64,000 nt of DNA. It comes from Bacteroidia bacterium (GTDB taxonomy: Bacteria; Bacteroidota; Bacteroidia; Bacteroidales; UBA932). Positions 42,250 to 51,577 of the stretch are shown in pieces (position 1 is the stretch's first letter; the number at the start of each line of letters is the position of its first letter). Where the stretch lies: contig JAUNNZ010000001.1 in assembly GCA_030537315.1 (NCBI GenBank), positions 1 to 64,000 on the forward strand, written 5' to 3'. Under the pieces are notes generated by a model that had not been told where the DNA came from, did no database searches, and worked only from the letters and a program-made list of their open reading frames with translations. The translations under genes and the position numbers were made by a program.

Positions 42250-44856
42250 TCACCTGCGTGAATTCACCCTGTCAAGAGCATTGCGGCCGAGGGATTCCGC
42301 ATAGATGAGAATCTCTTCGTGGTGCAGGTTGCCTTCCGGCCAAGGGGCTTCAAATTTAGCCTTGGGAAGATTGTCACCGTAACCGGTGACGACAACTACA
42401 TTATACGCCGGATCAACGGCTACGCTCAGCGAGAGGTCACCATACACCAGCGGCGCCGGAGTTGCGTCCGTACGCCAGTTGACAGGATTTATGCAGGTGG
42501 CCGGAGCGGAATACACCATAGGCCATATCGAATCGACGGAGCACACTGAATTGTAGGAGATTGTCACACCGGTATCAGTCGCATTGCCGGCAGCGACGAT
42601 ATGAGGGCAGTCAAGGTCCTCCGAAGTCAATTCATATCCTATCACATATGCGGCAACCATCCCTCTATACTGCTCGTCAGTCATATTCTTGAGGATGGAT
42701 TTCACGAACATCGCACCTTGACTGAAGCCTGCAAGTATGAATGGCCTCCCTCCATTCATATTCTCCATATAATAATTGAATGCGTCCAGGCATTCCGCCC
42801 CGGTCTCACCCATTATCAAGTCAAAATCAGGTTTCGGCAAATTGATTGCATCAAAAGTTGTCTGATGATAATATGGCGAGAAAAAATTCAAAGAATCCTT
42901 GAAAACGGTCTCATACACTTTAGCCATTTCGCGAGACATCGCCTTTCTCTCATCTTCGCCGAGGACAGCCCTGAAACTGTGGTTGCCTTCCTCGTCGAAT
43001 GATTTGAAAACATTGGTCGATACGAAATAAAGCACATCTGCATAGCCGTCATTCACAGCCTCTTCCGTATGGAACCAGTTGTTCTGATCGGCAAAAAAGG
43101 ATTCCGGTTTGTTTAATCTGAATACCTGATATGTATGCGGCTCAAGGGTAAGAGAATATCTGTTCCCGCTCTCGGCTTCAATGGTCTTTCCTGTCAAGAT
43201 ATTCTCAATCCCTGAATATTCCTTGTCACTGACGACCTTGATGCTTACAGGCTCGTCCAGGAACGACTCCACAATGAAAGTGTCGTTGTCATAGACAAAG
43301 AGACTGACCTTTGCAGGGCCCTCGATACGGACTTTCAGATCGGCTGAAAGGATGCTGCGCAGCTGGTTGAGCACGCCGTCAGGCAGTGCGTATAAATCCG
43401 AAAAGTCTTCCGGGATATTCAGGACATACAGCATTCCTTCCGAGTATTTGCCGCGAAGCAGCAGAGGGAAACCGTTTGTGCCACCGGAAAGCGGGCGCCC
43501 CGCGCTGATGACATCCCAGGTGTCGTTGGTGAAATAGCGCACCCGCGGAATGAGGATGTCCTTCTCCGACTTGCCGTACCTGCCGAAGTCATTCACGAGC
43601 ACGTCTCCCTCCACACGTAACTGTGCAAACTGTCCTATCACATCCGGCGCAGCCTTGAGCAGGCCGGAAGTGACGACCACGGTACCGCCTCCGCGGAGCT
43701 GCCTGTCAATCTTTGACTTGAGTTCAGGATCCCCCTTCGCCTGCTCTGTCAGCAGGACGACTTTCTTCCCTTCAGGGAAATCGGGACGTATGTCCATCGG
43801 CATTCCTGCCATTCCGAGCCAGTTCTGGAGGAAGTCCTCCCCCTCTGTATTGAAAACCTTGTATGACTGGATGCCAATCGGATTGCCCAGCTTGCCTATG
43901 AACTTGTCTATAGCAGTGAATACGCCGTCGCAAAGCGTGGCGATGGTCTTGTCGGACTGCGGCTCTTCAGGGATTTTAACGCCGACAAGCTGGCGGTAGT
44001 CGAAGAGCGCCATCTCCGGCGCCTTGGCGAACATGGTAAGCCAGAGCTGTTCGTTGTAGCGCCAGCTTCCCATCCGGATTCCGCCGGAATCCACCCAGCC
44101 GCCGCCGTTGTGCCCCGGACGGAGATTCTCGAAATATCTTATGATACCGTAGCTCTCATAATTCTGCAGGTGCTGCGCGCCGGACGGATCACGGGTCTCC
44201 GTGCCTGTCCACACGCCGTCAAAGATCTGCGGTCCGTGCTCGAGGTCGAATCCGAGCCCCTGGAAATCGTCATACCAGTTCGGGTATTTGATTATAACCT
44301 TCACGTTCGGATTCACCTTCTTCGCCGGATTGATGACAAGATTCCGACCCGCTTCAGTCATCAGCTTCACACGGAATTCATCCCACTCCATATCACCCTT
44401 CGCCTCAATGCAGTTGTCGCACTTGCAGTTGGTGAAGAAGAAGTCGTCGAGGATGAATTCGTCAAAGTTCGCCGCAGTATATTCGGCGATTTTCTGAACC
44501 ATCGCCCTGTCTTCCGGAGTGGTGTAGCAATAGGTCTGGAAATTGTTCGCCTCGCTTATCGTATAGGTGATGCCGCCGGCCACCTCTACTCCATGAGCCT
44601 TGAAGAATTTCTTGGCGGCATCAAGGGTCGACTGGGGAACGATACGGGTGTCGCGATGGGTCTCAAGGTATATCTTATCCACCTTCAGCTGGGAGGAAAT
44701 GGTGTTCCAGGTAGTCTCGAGCCACTCCGGATCACTCATTTTCTCAACCTCATAGGCCCTCGTATAAACCGAAACCTTGAAGTTGTCGTAGTTTCCTGCA
44801 AAGGCAGAAAGCGCAATCGCGAACAATGCCGCAATTGCAGACGCTATCTTTTTCAT
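42250..44856 (-). CDS. Secreted two-domain enzyme: TIM-barrel-like glycosidase region plus DUF3089 alpha/beta hydrolase
   Basis: An 868-residue secreted protein with signal peptide MKKIASAIAALFAIALSAFA (start 44856). Residues ~25-330 look like a (beta/alpha) barrel with an acidic DEFILDDFFFTNCKCDNC segment near 135-153 that could hold catalytic acids; no known GH family could be fixed. Residues ~340-600 form a linker with a beta-sandwich-like end. The last ~250 residues resemble DUF3089 (ADVLYFVSTNVF, then FNYYMENMNGGRPFILAGFSQGA with the GxSxG nucleophile, then VAAYVIGYEL). The gene lies alone, 20 bp after lspA, and may share its transcript. Function unknown, likely polymer degradation. Confidence 0.65.
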   Translation of the reverse strand: MKKIASAIAALFAIALSAFAGNYDNFKVSVYTRAYEVEKMSDPEWLETTWNTISSQLKVDKIYLETHRDTRIVPQSTLDAAKKFFKAHGVEVAGGITYTISEANNFQTYCYTTPEDRAMVQKIAEYTAANFDEFILDDFFFTNCKCDNCIEAKGDMEWDEFRVKLMTEAGRNLVINPAKKVNPNVKVIIKYPNWYDDFQGLGFDLEHGPQIFDGVWTGTETRDPSGAQHLQNYESYGIIRYFENLRPGHNGGGWVDSGGIRMGSWRYNEQLWLTMFAKAPEMALFDYRQLVGVKIPEEPQSDKTIATLCDGVFTAIDKFIGKLGNPIGIQSYKVFNTEGEDFLQNWLGMAGMPMDIRPDFPEGKKVVLLTEQAKGDPELKSKIDRQLRGGGTVVVTSGLLKAAPDVIGQFAQLRVEGDVLVNDFGRYGKSEKDILIPRVRYFTNDTWDVISAGRPLSGGTNGFPLLLRGKYSEGMLYVLNIPEDFSDLYALPDGVLNQLRSILSADLKVRIEGPAKVSLFVYDNDTFIVESFLDEPVSIKVVSDKEYSGIENILTGKTIEAESGNRYSLTLEPHTYQVFRLNKPESFFADQNNWFHTEEAVNDGYADVLYFVSTNVFKSFDEEGNHSFRAVLGEDERKAMSREMAKVYETVFKDSLNFFSPYYHQTTFDAINLPKPDFDLIMGETGAECLDAFNYYMENMNGGRPFILAGFSQGAMFVKSILKNMTDEQYRGMVAAYVIGYELTSEDLDCPHIVAAGNATDTGVTISYNSVCSVDSIWPMVYSAPATCINPVNWRTDATPAPLVYGDLSLSVAVDPAYNVVVVTGYGDNLPKAKFEAPWPEGNLHHEEILIYAESLGRNALDRVNSRR

Positions 44857-44876
44857 GGGATGGTTATTATTGCGTT

Positions 44877-45425
44877 TTAGTCTTTGTCTTCCTTGAGAAA
44901 GAACTTCCACTGAAACAGTATGAGATAAATCGTACCTACGGTCACACAGGAATCAGCGAAGTTGAATACCGGGCTGAAGAAAATGACCTTTTCCGCAGTC
45001 CGGATTATAGGGAACCAGAACATATCCACGACCCGGCCGAACATAAGCGGGGCATAGTCCCAGATAAGGCCATAGAAGAAGCAGTCGATTATGTTCCCTA
45101 TCGCGCCGGCCGTTATCATGGACAGGCCGACCAGGGCCCCGGTCGGAGTGCCGGCCTTCTTGTCCAGAGAACGTATCCACCAGATAAGAAAACCGGAGAG
45201 AACGACGCGGAAAAGAGACAGACAGAACTTGCCCACCTTCCCGCCGAAGGCCATTCCGAAGGCCATCCCTTCGTTCTCCACAAAGCAAAGCTGGCACCAC
45301 TGGCCGATGAGCGGGATGCGCTCGCCCAAAGACATGTTCGTCTTGACCAGGACTTTTATGACCTGGTCAATGACGACTAGAATGACACCCAGAATGATGA
45401 GCCTGCTTCCCCGGGAGATTTTCAT
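44877..45425 (-). CDS. lspA: Lipoprotein signal peptidase (signal peptidase II)
   Basis: Inner-membrane aspartyl protease that removes signal peptides from lipoproteins; many predicted lipoproteins in this window depend on it. The 182 residues contain four spans and the conserved Asp motifs GNIID (D114), GRVVDMF (D134) and FNFADS (D158), the last two probably forming the dyad. Longer than E. coli LspA owing to an insertion near 118-130. It starts just after the DksA-like gene (3-bp gap). Confidence 0.94.
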   Translation of the reverse strand: MKISRGSRLIILGVILVVIDQVIKVLVKTNMSLGERIPLIGQWCQLCFVENEGMAFGMAFGGKVGKFCLSLFRVVLSGFLIWWIRSLDKKAGTPTGALVGLSMITAGAIGNIIDCFFYGLIWDYAPLMFGRVVDMFWFPIIRTAEKVIFFSPVFNFADSCVTVGTIYLILFQWKFFLKEDKD

Positions 45426-45428
45426 ATT

Positions 45429-45824
45429 TTAATTTTTACCGGACTTGGCAAGCGCCTCTTTTGCCTCTACGGTAAGAGTTGCGTGCGGAACGAGGCGGAG
45501 TCTTTCCTTAGGGATGAGCTGGCCTGTCACGCGGCAGATGCCGTAAGTCTTGTTCTCGATACGGACGAGGGCTGCCTCAAGGTTCTGGATGAACTTGTAC
45601 TGGCGCTGTGCCATCTGGCTGGCCTCTTCCTTGGAGAGCTGGTTGGCTCCATCGTCTTCGACGGTCTTGAAGGACGGAGAAGTGTCCTCGATGTCGTTTG
45701 TGCCGTTGTGCATTACGACCTCGCGGAGAGTATTGTACTCTTTCTTGGCTTTGTCGAGCATATCGACAATGATGACACGGAACTCCTCGAGTTCAGCATC
45801 AGAGTAACGTTTTTTCTCTGCCAT
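45429..45824 (-). CDS. TraR/DksA-family regulator without zinc-finger cysteines
   Basis: A 131-residue protein: N-terminal coiled coil (about 10-80) with the acidic tip DIEDTS, then the C-terminal segment YGICRVTGQLIPKERL. In DksA, four Cys bind zinc; here only the first Cys of the finger remains (GICRVTG), and the second pair is replaced (PHATLTV). Bacteroidota homologues keep this pattern, so it is not a mutation of this strain. It probably binds RNA polymerase through the secondary channel, as DksA does, but that is inference. Sits between ileS and lspA. Confidence 0.88.
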   Translation of the reverse strand: MAEKKRYSDAELEEFRVIIVDMLDKAKKEYNTLREVVMHNGTNDIEDTSPSFKTVEDDGANQLSKEEASQMAQRQYKFIQNLEAALVRIENKTYGICRVTGQLIPKERLRLVPHATLTVEAKEALAKSGKN

Positions 45825-45835
45825 AACTGTTTGAT

Positions 45836-48800
45836 TTATCGGGTTATTGTAATCTTAATATCATTCTCGTCCCATTCCACGGACACAGCCTTTTCGTCAG
45901 CCTCGGCGAGAGGTTTGAACTCAACGCTGCGCGCAAGGGTCTGGGATGCAAGATAGTCTTTATATACTGCAAGAGATGCGGAAATCTCCTCTGCGGCTGC
46001 ACCGTCTGCGAAAATCTTGACATCAATCTTGTCAGTGATGTCAAAGCCGCTGTCCTTGCGGATATTCTGGATGCGGTTCACAAGTTCGCGCGCCACGCCT
46101 TCGGCGCGAAGCGCATCATTGACCTCTATGTCAAGGGCAATGGTAAGAGAACCTTCTGAAGCCACGAGCCAGCCCGGCATATCCTCTGAGATGATTTCAT
46201 AATCTTCAGGTTCAAGCGTGACGGTTGCGCCGGCAATCTCAAGCGAGTATGTTCCGGCCGCCTGGATGTCGCTGATGGTCTTCTGGTCGAAAGTTCCGAA
46301 GGCTGCGGCGATACCCTTCATCTGGGCGCCGTATTTCTTACCGAGCGTACGGAAGTTCGGCTTGATCTTCTTTGTGATGATGCCTGTGGTGTCGGCGATG
46401 AACTCCGCCTCCTTGACATTCACCTCGGCGAGGAGGATGTCCTTGACGGCCTCAAGCTGCCTGCGGACCTCGGCTGAAAGGACAGGGATGATGAGCTTTG
46501 AGAGAGGCTGGCGCACCTTGACGTTGACCTTGCGGCGAAGCGCAAGGACCATCGAGGTGGCCTTCTGGGCCAACTCCATACGTTCTTCCAGATCCTTGTC
46601 GATCAAAGCTTCATCTGCCTCCGGCATTGACTCGAAGTGGACTGATTCCGCCTTCGGGCAGAGGTCGAGCCACAGCTGGTCCATAAAGAACGGAGCGATC
46701 GGAGCGGCAAGGACGGCAACCTTCTGCAGAACCTCGAAGAGGGTCTGGTAAGCCGCAAGCTTGTCGGTGGTGAGACCGCCGCCCCAGAAGCGCTTGCGGT
46801 TCAGGCGGACGTACCAGTTGGACACGTGGTCACAGACAAAGTCCTGGATAAGGCGTCCCGCAAGGGTTATGTCATAATCCTCGTATGCGGCGCGCACGTC
46901 CTTCACGAGACTGTTGAGAAGCGATATTATCCAGCGGTCGATTTCCGGACGCTCCGCGTACGGGACTGCAGGGGCGTCAGGGTCGAAAGCGTCCACGTTC
47001 GCGTAAAGCGCGAAGAAGGAGTATGTATTGTAAAGGGTTCCGAAGAATTTGCGGCGGATCTCATCAACGCCGGCCTCATCGAAGCGGAGGTTGTCCCAAG
47101 GCTGCGCGTTGGTGAGCATATACCAGCGGAGGGCGTCTGCGCCATAGGTGTCGAGCGCCTTAAACGGATCGACAGCGTTGCCGAGGCGCTTGCTCATCTT
47201 GTCTCCGTTCTTGTCGAGGACAAGACCGTTGGAGATGACGCGCTTGAATGCCGGGGTACCGCTGACCATCGTGTGGATCGCGTGGAGGGTATAGAACCAT
47301 CCGCGCGTCTGGTCAACGCCTTCGGCGATGAAATCTGCAGTGCTGCCGAAATCAGGAGTATCCTTGCCGCGGAGACCGGTCTGGGCATAAGGCATGGCGC
47401 CGGAATCGAACCAGACGTCGATGAGGTCGGTCTCGCGCGTCATCTTCCTGCCGCTCGGGCTGACGAGGAAGATGTTGTCCACGTATGGACGGTGGATGTC
47501 GATCTTGTCGTAGTTGTCCTTGGACATGTCGTCAGGGTTGAAACCCGCCGCCTTGAAAGGATTCTCTTTCATGAATCCGGCTGCAACCGCCTTGTCGATC
47601 TCATTGTAGAGTTCCTTGATCGAGCCGATACAGATCTCCTCCCTGCCGTCTTCGGTGCGCCAGATAGGGAGCGGGGTGCCCCAATAGCGGCTGCGGCTGA
47701 GGTTCCAGTCCTGGATGTTCTCGAGCCACTTGCCGAAACGGCCGGTACCTGTCGCCTCCGGCTTCCAGGTTATACCCTCGTTGAGGGCCATCATCTGCTC
47801 GCGGACCGCAGTGGCCTTGATGAACCAGGAGTTGAGAGGATAGTAGAGCACCGGCTTGTCAGTACGCCAGCAGTGCGGATAAGTATGTGTATGTTTTTCA
47901 ATGCGGAAAGCCTTGTTCTCGGCCTTGAGCATAACACAGATGTCGATATCGAGAGTAGGAGCGTCGGCTGCGAGAGTGCTGTCGTAAGCATTCTTCACAT
48001 AGCGGCCCGCCCACTCTGTATAATTCGGGCTCACGCGGTCGGCTACATACCCGGCGTCGAGGTCCTCAATGCGGTAGAAACGGCCCTGAGGATCGACCTG
48101 AGCCTGTGGGGCGCCATCCTTGTCTGTCACGTAAAGACCCGGCACGCCGGCTATCTTCGCGACCTTGGCGTCATCCGCACCGAAAGTCGGTGCAATGTGG
48201 ACTATGCCGGTACCGTCCTCGGTGGTGACATAGTCGCCAAGGATGACCTTGAACGCGCCTTCGTCAGGACGGAACCAGGAGATGAGCTGCTCATACCGCA
48301 TCCCCGCGAGTTCAGTGCCCTTGAACGTGCCCGGGAGCACCTCGTAAGGGACCTTGTCATTGAACCAGGCGCCTACCAGAGCCTGGGCGAGAATGTACGT
48401 CGCAGGCTTGCCCGTGTATGGATTGGCGCTGCGCACCTTGACATAGTCTATATTCGGTCCCACGCAGAGGGCCGTGTTGGAAGGAAGTGTCCACGGAGTC
48501 GTGGTCCAGGCGAGGAAGTAGAGGTCATCTTCTCCTACGACCTTGAACTGTGCGCAGCAGGTGGTATCCTTGACGTCGCGGTAGCATCCGGGCTGGTTGA
48601 GCTCGTGAGAGCTGAGGCCGGTGCCGGCAGCAGGGCTGTATGGCTGGATCGACTTGCCCTTGTAGAGATAACCTTTGCCGTAGATATCCTTCAGGAGGTA
48701 CCAGAGGGTCTCGATATAACGGTTGTCGTATGTGATATACGGATCGTTCATATCCACCCAGTATCCGATGCGCTCGGTAAGGGTGCGCCATTCGGCGGTG

Positions 48801-49180
48801 TATTTCATAACCTCGGAGCGGCAGGTCCTGTTATATTCCTCGACGGAAATGGTCTTGCCGATATCCTCCTTGGTTATACCGAGCTTCTTCTCAACACCAA
48901 GTTCCACAGGAAGCCCGTGGGTGTCCCAACCCGCGCGGCGGCGGACCTTGTATCCGGTCTGGGTCTTGTAGCGGCAGATCGCGTCCTTGATGGAACGCGC
49001 CATCACGTGATGGATGCCGGGCATGCCGTTGGCGCTCGGCGGGCCCTCAAAGAAAATGAACTCCGGAGCACCGTCACGGAGCTCGAGAGATTTCTCGAAC
49101 GCACTCATCTTCTGCCACCTCTTGAGCACTTCGTTACCCACGCTCACCAGGTCAAGTCCATTATACTCTTTGAAAGTCAT
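45836..49180 (-). CDS. ileS: Isoleucyl-tRNA synthetase
   Basis: Class I synthetase that charges tRNA-Ile. The 1114 residues include the HIGH-type motif GIHHVMARS near 56-64, a CP1 editing domain (about 190-420), the KMSKS-type motif DKMSKRLGN near 658-666, an anticodon-binding helical domain and a C-terminal tail (residues ~950-1114). Length and the lack of a C-terminal zinc finger of the E. coli type suggest the longer (eukaryotic-like) IleRS class, usually less sensitive to mupirocin. It has its own promoter in the gap to cvpA and heads ileS-dksA-lspA. Confidence 0.96.
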   Translation of the reverse strand: MTFKEYNGLDLVSVGNEVLKRWQKMSAFEKSLELRDGAPEFIFFEGPPSANGMPGIHHVMARSIKDAICRYKTQTGYKVRRRAGWDTHGLPVELGVEKKLGITKEDIGKTISVEEYNRTCRSEVMKYTAEWRTLTERIGYWVDMNDPYITYDNRYIETLWYLLKDIYGKGYLYKGKSIQPYSPAAGTGLSSHELNQPGCYRDVKDTTCCAQFKVVGEDDLYFLAWTTTPWTLPSNTALCVGPNIDYVKVRSANPYTGKPATYILAQALVGAWFNDKVPYEVLPGTFKGTELAGMRYEQLISWFRPDEGAFKVILGDYVTTEDGTGIVHIAPTFGADDAKVAKIAGVPGLYVTDKDGAPQAQVDPQGRFYRIEDLDAGYVADRVSPNYTEWAGRYVKNAYDSTLAADAPTLDIDICVMLKAENKAFRIEKHTHTYPHCWRTDKPVLYYPLNSWFIKATAVREQMMALNEGITWKPEATGTGRFGKWLENIQDWNLSRSRYWGTPLPIWRTEDGREEICIGSIKELYNEIDKAVAAGFMKENPFKAAGFNPDDMSKDNYDKIDIHRPYVDNIFLVSPSGRKMTRETDLIDVWFDSGAMPYAQTGLRGKDTPDFGSTADFIAEGVDQTRGWFYTLHAIHTMVSGTPAFKRVISNGLVLDKNGDKMSKRLGNAVDPFKALDTYGADALRWYMLTNAQPWDNLRFDEAGVDEIRRKFFGTLYNTYSFFALYANVDAFDPDAPAVPYAERPEIDRWIISLLNSLVKDVRAAYEDYDITLAGRLIQDFVCDHVSNWYVRLNRKRFWGGGLTTDKLAAYQTLFEVLQKVAVLAAPIAPFFMDQLWLDLCPKAESVHFESMPEADEALIDKDLEERMELAQKATSMVLALRRKVNVKVRQPLSKLIIPVLSAEVRRQLEAVKDILLAEVNVKEAEFIADTTGIITKKIKPNFRTLGKKYGAQMKGIAAAFGTFDQKTISDIQAAGTYSLEIAGATVTLEPEDYEIISEDMPGWLVASEGSLTIALDIEVNDALRAEGVARELVNRIQNIRKDSGFDITDKIDVKIFADGAAAEEISASLAVYKDYLASQTLARSVEFKPLAEADEKAVSVEWDENDIKITITR

Positions 49181-49198
49181 CTTTTTTCGCTAAATTTG
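49169..49198 (+). promoter_or_regulatory. Promoter of cvpA-tsaB
   Basis: TTTG (49169-49172), 18-nt spacer, TAAATTTG (49191-49198), both exact. The -33 box lies inside the first codons of ileS on the other strand. Confidence 0.7.
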
Positions 49199-49215
49199 CC
49201 CTTAATATTAATTTA

Positions 49216-49247
49216 CAAAAATAAACAATTCAAAGCGTTTTTACAAT
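49216..49247 (-). promoter_or_regulatory. Promoter of ileS
   Basis: Minus-strand ATTG (49247-49244), 20-nt spacer, TATTTTTG (49223-49216). Its -33 box touches the cvpA start codon, so the two promoters cross over within 80 bp. Confidence 0.65.
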
Positions 49248-49803
49248 GGGCATTCTGGATATTATTCTTCTCTGCTGCTTTATCCCTGCAATAATCCAGG
49301 GTATTTCAAAGGGCTTTGTCAGTCAGGTCATCTCCATCCTTTCACTCATTCTCGGAGTATGGGCCGCCTTCAAGTTTTCAAAGCTTATGAGCACATGGCT
49401 TGCCAATTATGTCCATCTCGACCCTAAAGTACTGAATATCGTATCATTCATCGCCGTAGCAGTGCTCGTGATCCTGCTGCTTTACTTTGTGGGCAGGCTC
49501 ATCACGAAAGCATTCGACGCCGCTTCCATAACCTGGCTCAACCGCCTTCTCGGCTTTCTCTTCTCCATAGCCAAGACCGTCATCATACTAGGCCTTCTCA
49601 TTATGGTCTTCGAAGCCCTCAACGCCAAATTCGGCCTCGTAAAGCCTGAAAAGTTTGACGGAGCGACGGTTTACAACCTGCTCAAGCGGTGCGGTGAATT
49701 CATCTTCCCATACCTGAAGAATCTGGTTTCCGGAGCCGGCGACCTGCTTGACAGCGCCGCCTCGACAATCGAGGGAGCCGTTTCCACAATGACCAATGTC
49801 TAA
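49246..49803 (+). CDS. CvpA-family membrane protein
   Basis: A 185-residue protein with four spans (about 3-22, 27-46, 62-85 and 98-125) and a C-terminal amphipathic tail. The opening GILDIILLCCFIPAIIQGISKGF and the LIGRLITKA-type segment are those of the CvpA (colicin V production) family, implicated in envelope homeostasis. It overlaps tsaB by 8 bp. Confidence 0.85.
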   Translation: MGILDIILLCCFIPAIIQGISKGFVSQVISILSLILGVWAAFKFSKLMSTWLANYVHLDPKVLNIVSFIAVAVLVILLLYFVGRLITKAFDAASITWLNRLLGFLFSIAKTVIILGLLIMVFEALNAKFGLVKPEKFDGATVYNLLKRCGEFIFPYLKNLVSGAGDLLDSAASTIEGAVSTMTNV

Positions 49804-50488
49804 GATAATTCTTATAGAGACATCCACCTCGCTCTGCTCAACCGCCCTTGCGGTTGACGGCAAGGTCGTGAGCCGCCGCGAGAGCAGCGAGCCGCGGGCC
49901 CACGCAGCAATGACCGCACCCTATGTCGCGGAGGTCCTGCAGGAGCAGGGCTTGAAAGTCGCAGACTGCGACGCCGTCTGCGTCAGCGCGGGTCCCGGTT
50001 CTTACACCGGGCTGCGCGTAGGTTCCTCCACGGCAAAAGGCCTGTGCTTCGCCGCCGGCATTCCGCTTCTGGCCGTCGGCACGCTTGACGTCCTTGTATG
50101 GCAGGCCATCGAAGGAGGCCTTCTTCCGGAAGGCTGCAAGTACATCATCCCTATGATCGACGCCCGCAGGATGGAGGTTTACAGCGCAGTTTACAGCGCT
50201 GAAGGCGAACGCCTGACAGAGGTCGCGCCAAGCGTGGTCGATGAGACCAGCTTCGCGAAGGAAAGGTCGGAAGGCCCCGTCCTCTTCATCGGCGACGGCG
50301 CCGGGAAATGCGCGGAAATCCTTGCCGGCAACGGATCTTCATTCGTACAGGCGTGCCCCCGCGCCGACGCCATGCTTACGCCAGCCCTGAAGGAATACAA
50401 CGAAAAAAGGTTCAAAGACACAGCGTACTTCGAACCTTTCTATCTCAAGGATTTCGTTGCTACGGTCAGCAGCAAGAAATTATTTTAG
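49796..50488 (+). CDS. tsaB: tRNA threonylcarbamoyladenosine biosynthesis protein TsaB
   Basis: A 230-residue ASKHA-fold protein that partners TsaD to make the t6A base at position 37 of ANN-reading tRNAs. The N-terminal ILIETSTSLCSTAL (about 4-17) and AVCVSAGPGSYTGLRVG (about 61-77) are family signatures. It lacks the metal-binding histidines of TsaD, as expected. It overlaps cvpA by 8 bp at its start, and its last bases overlap the convergent lipoprotein gene by 9 bp. Confidence 0.92.
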   Translation: MSKIILIETSTSLCSTALAVDGKVVSRRESSEPRAHAAMTAPYVAEVLQEQGLKVADCDAVCVSAGPGSYTGLRVGSSTAKGLCFAAGIPLLAVGTLDVLVWQAIEGGLLPEGCKYIIPMIDARRMEVYSAVYSAEGERLTEVAPSVVDETSFAKERSEGPVLFIGDGAGKCAEILAGNGSSFVQACPRADAMLTPALKEYNEKRFKDTAYFEPFYLKDFVATVSSKKLF

Positions 50489-51577
50489 CAGTTTCCCAAG
50501 TTCTCTTCTCAGACCATCGGCCCCCTGGAAATCGTTGAGGTCGATCTCTCCGTTCGCGATAAGGAGCGATGACGGGAGTCCCTCGACATTGTACAGCGAA
50601 AGACTTGGCGAAGATGACCCGAGTCCGTCATTGACGTTGATCCAAGGAAGTTTCTGGGAGTTGACCACGCCAGCCCATCTTGCCTTGTCCGGGTCGATGC
50701 CGACGGCATAGATCTCGAATCCCTTGTCATGGAATTCCTTGTAAAGAGGGATGAGGTACTCGAGGCTGAGCATCTTCTGGTCGTCAGCGGCGGAGGTCCA
50801 GAAATGAAGGAGTATCGCCTTTGCGTCAATCCCGCTGAGACGCACCTTGTTTCCGTTGATGTCGGCCATGTTCAGGTCAGGGAAGTTGTTGACCTTCGCC
50901 ACCGAAAGCTGGGTCTGTACGGCAAGCGCCTGCTCGCGTGAAGCGGCAGCCTTGTCGAGAGCCTGGACATAACGGGAGTCAGGATAAACGGTCTTGAGGG
51001 AATCGGCTACCTGGCGGAATATGATGGCGTCGGTCTGCTGGGCGAACACCGGAGAATCGGTGCTGACCTCCTGATAAAGCACAGGAATGGAAGTGAGCGA
51101 CTTGGAATTGGAAAGGACATACTTGACGCAGTTGCGATAGTAGTCAATGTAGATCCTGCTCATTTCCCTGGTATCCGGAGCATTGTAGATTCTGGTGAGG
51201 AAATCGGCATACCTCTGCTCCACCTCGGCAAGCTTCGCGGATCCTTCGGAGCCGACAACCTGATATTTGCCGAGAGTATCCGTCGTCACCGCAGCGGTTT
51301 CGCCCGCTTCGAGAAGAAGCGACGCTATCTTGGTGTCGCCATAGAAAAGGTATATGAACTCAGGCTGGCCCTTCTCGACGTCAAGCTTATAGGAGAAGCT
51401 GCCATCAGCCTTTGTCTTGATGGTATCAAGAACGCTGTACTGGTTCATTTCGAGTTTGCGGACTACGATCTGACTGTCGGCGGCGCCGCTCACGGTGCCG
51501 TTGATTCTGGCCTGCTCTGCGCAGGATGCGATGCCCAGCGCAGCAAGCGCGAGCAAGATTATCTTATAATTTTTCAT
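50480..51577 (-). CDS. DUF4369/thioredoxin-fold lipoprotein lacking the CxxC motif
   Basis: A 365-residue lipoprotein (MKNYKIILLALAALGIASC, Cys19; start 51577, not the upstream ORF start). N-terminal DUF4369-like beta domain (about 25-115: GADSQIVVRKLEMNQ), a helical middle and a C-terminal thioredoxin/AhpC-TSA-like fold (about 235-365). The usual WCxxC is replaced by FWTSAADDQKM, so redox activity is unlikely; similar degenerate proteins are common in Bacteroidota. It overlaps the HIT gene by 14 bp upstream. Confidence 0.85.
   Translation of the reverse strand: MKNYKIILLALAALGIASCAEQARINGTVSGAADSQIVVRKLEMNQYSVLDTIKTKADGSFSYKLDVEKGQPEFIYLFYGDTKIASLLLEAGETAAVTTDTLGKYQVVGSEGSAKLAEVEQRYADFLTRIYNAPDTREMSRIYIDYYRNCVKYVLSNSKSLTSIPVLYQEVSTDSPVFAQQTDAIIFRQVADSLKTVYPDSRYVQALDKAAASREQALAVQTQLSVAKVNNFPDLNMADINGNKVRLSGIDAKAILLHFWTSAADDQKMLSLEYLIPLYKEFHDKGFEIYAVGIDPDKARWAGVVNSQKLPWINVNDGLGSSSPSLSLYNVEGLPSSLLIANGEIDLNDFQGADGLRRELGKLLK

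Noticed and set aside
46826..49294. 822-codon open frame antisense to ileS
   Set aside because: ileS on the other strand is a full-length, motif-complete synthetase. Long antisense frames arise from codon bias in GC-rich genes, and the translation shows no family features.
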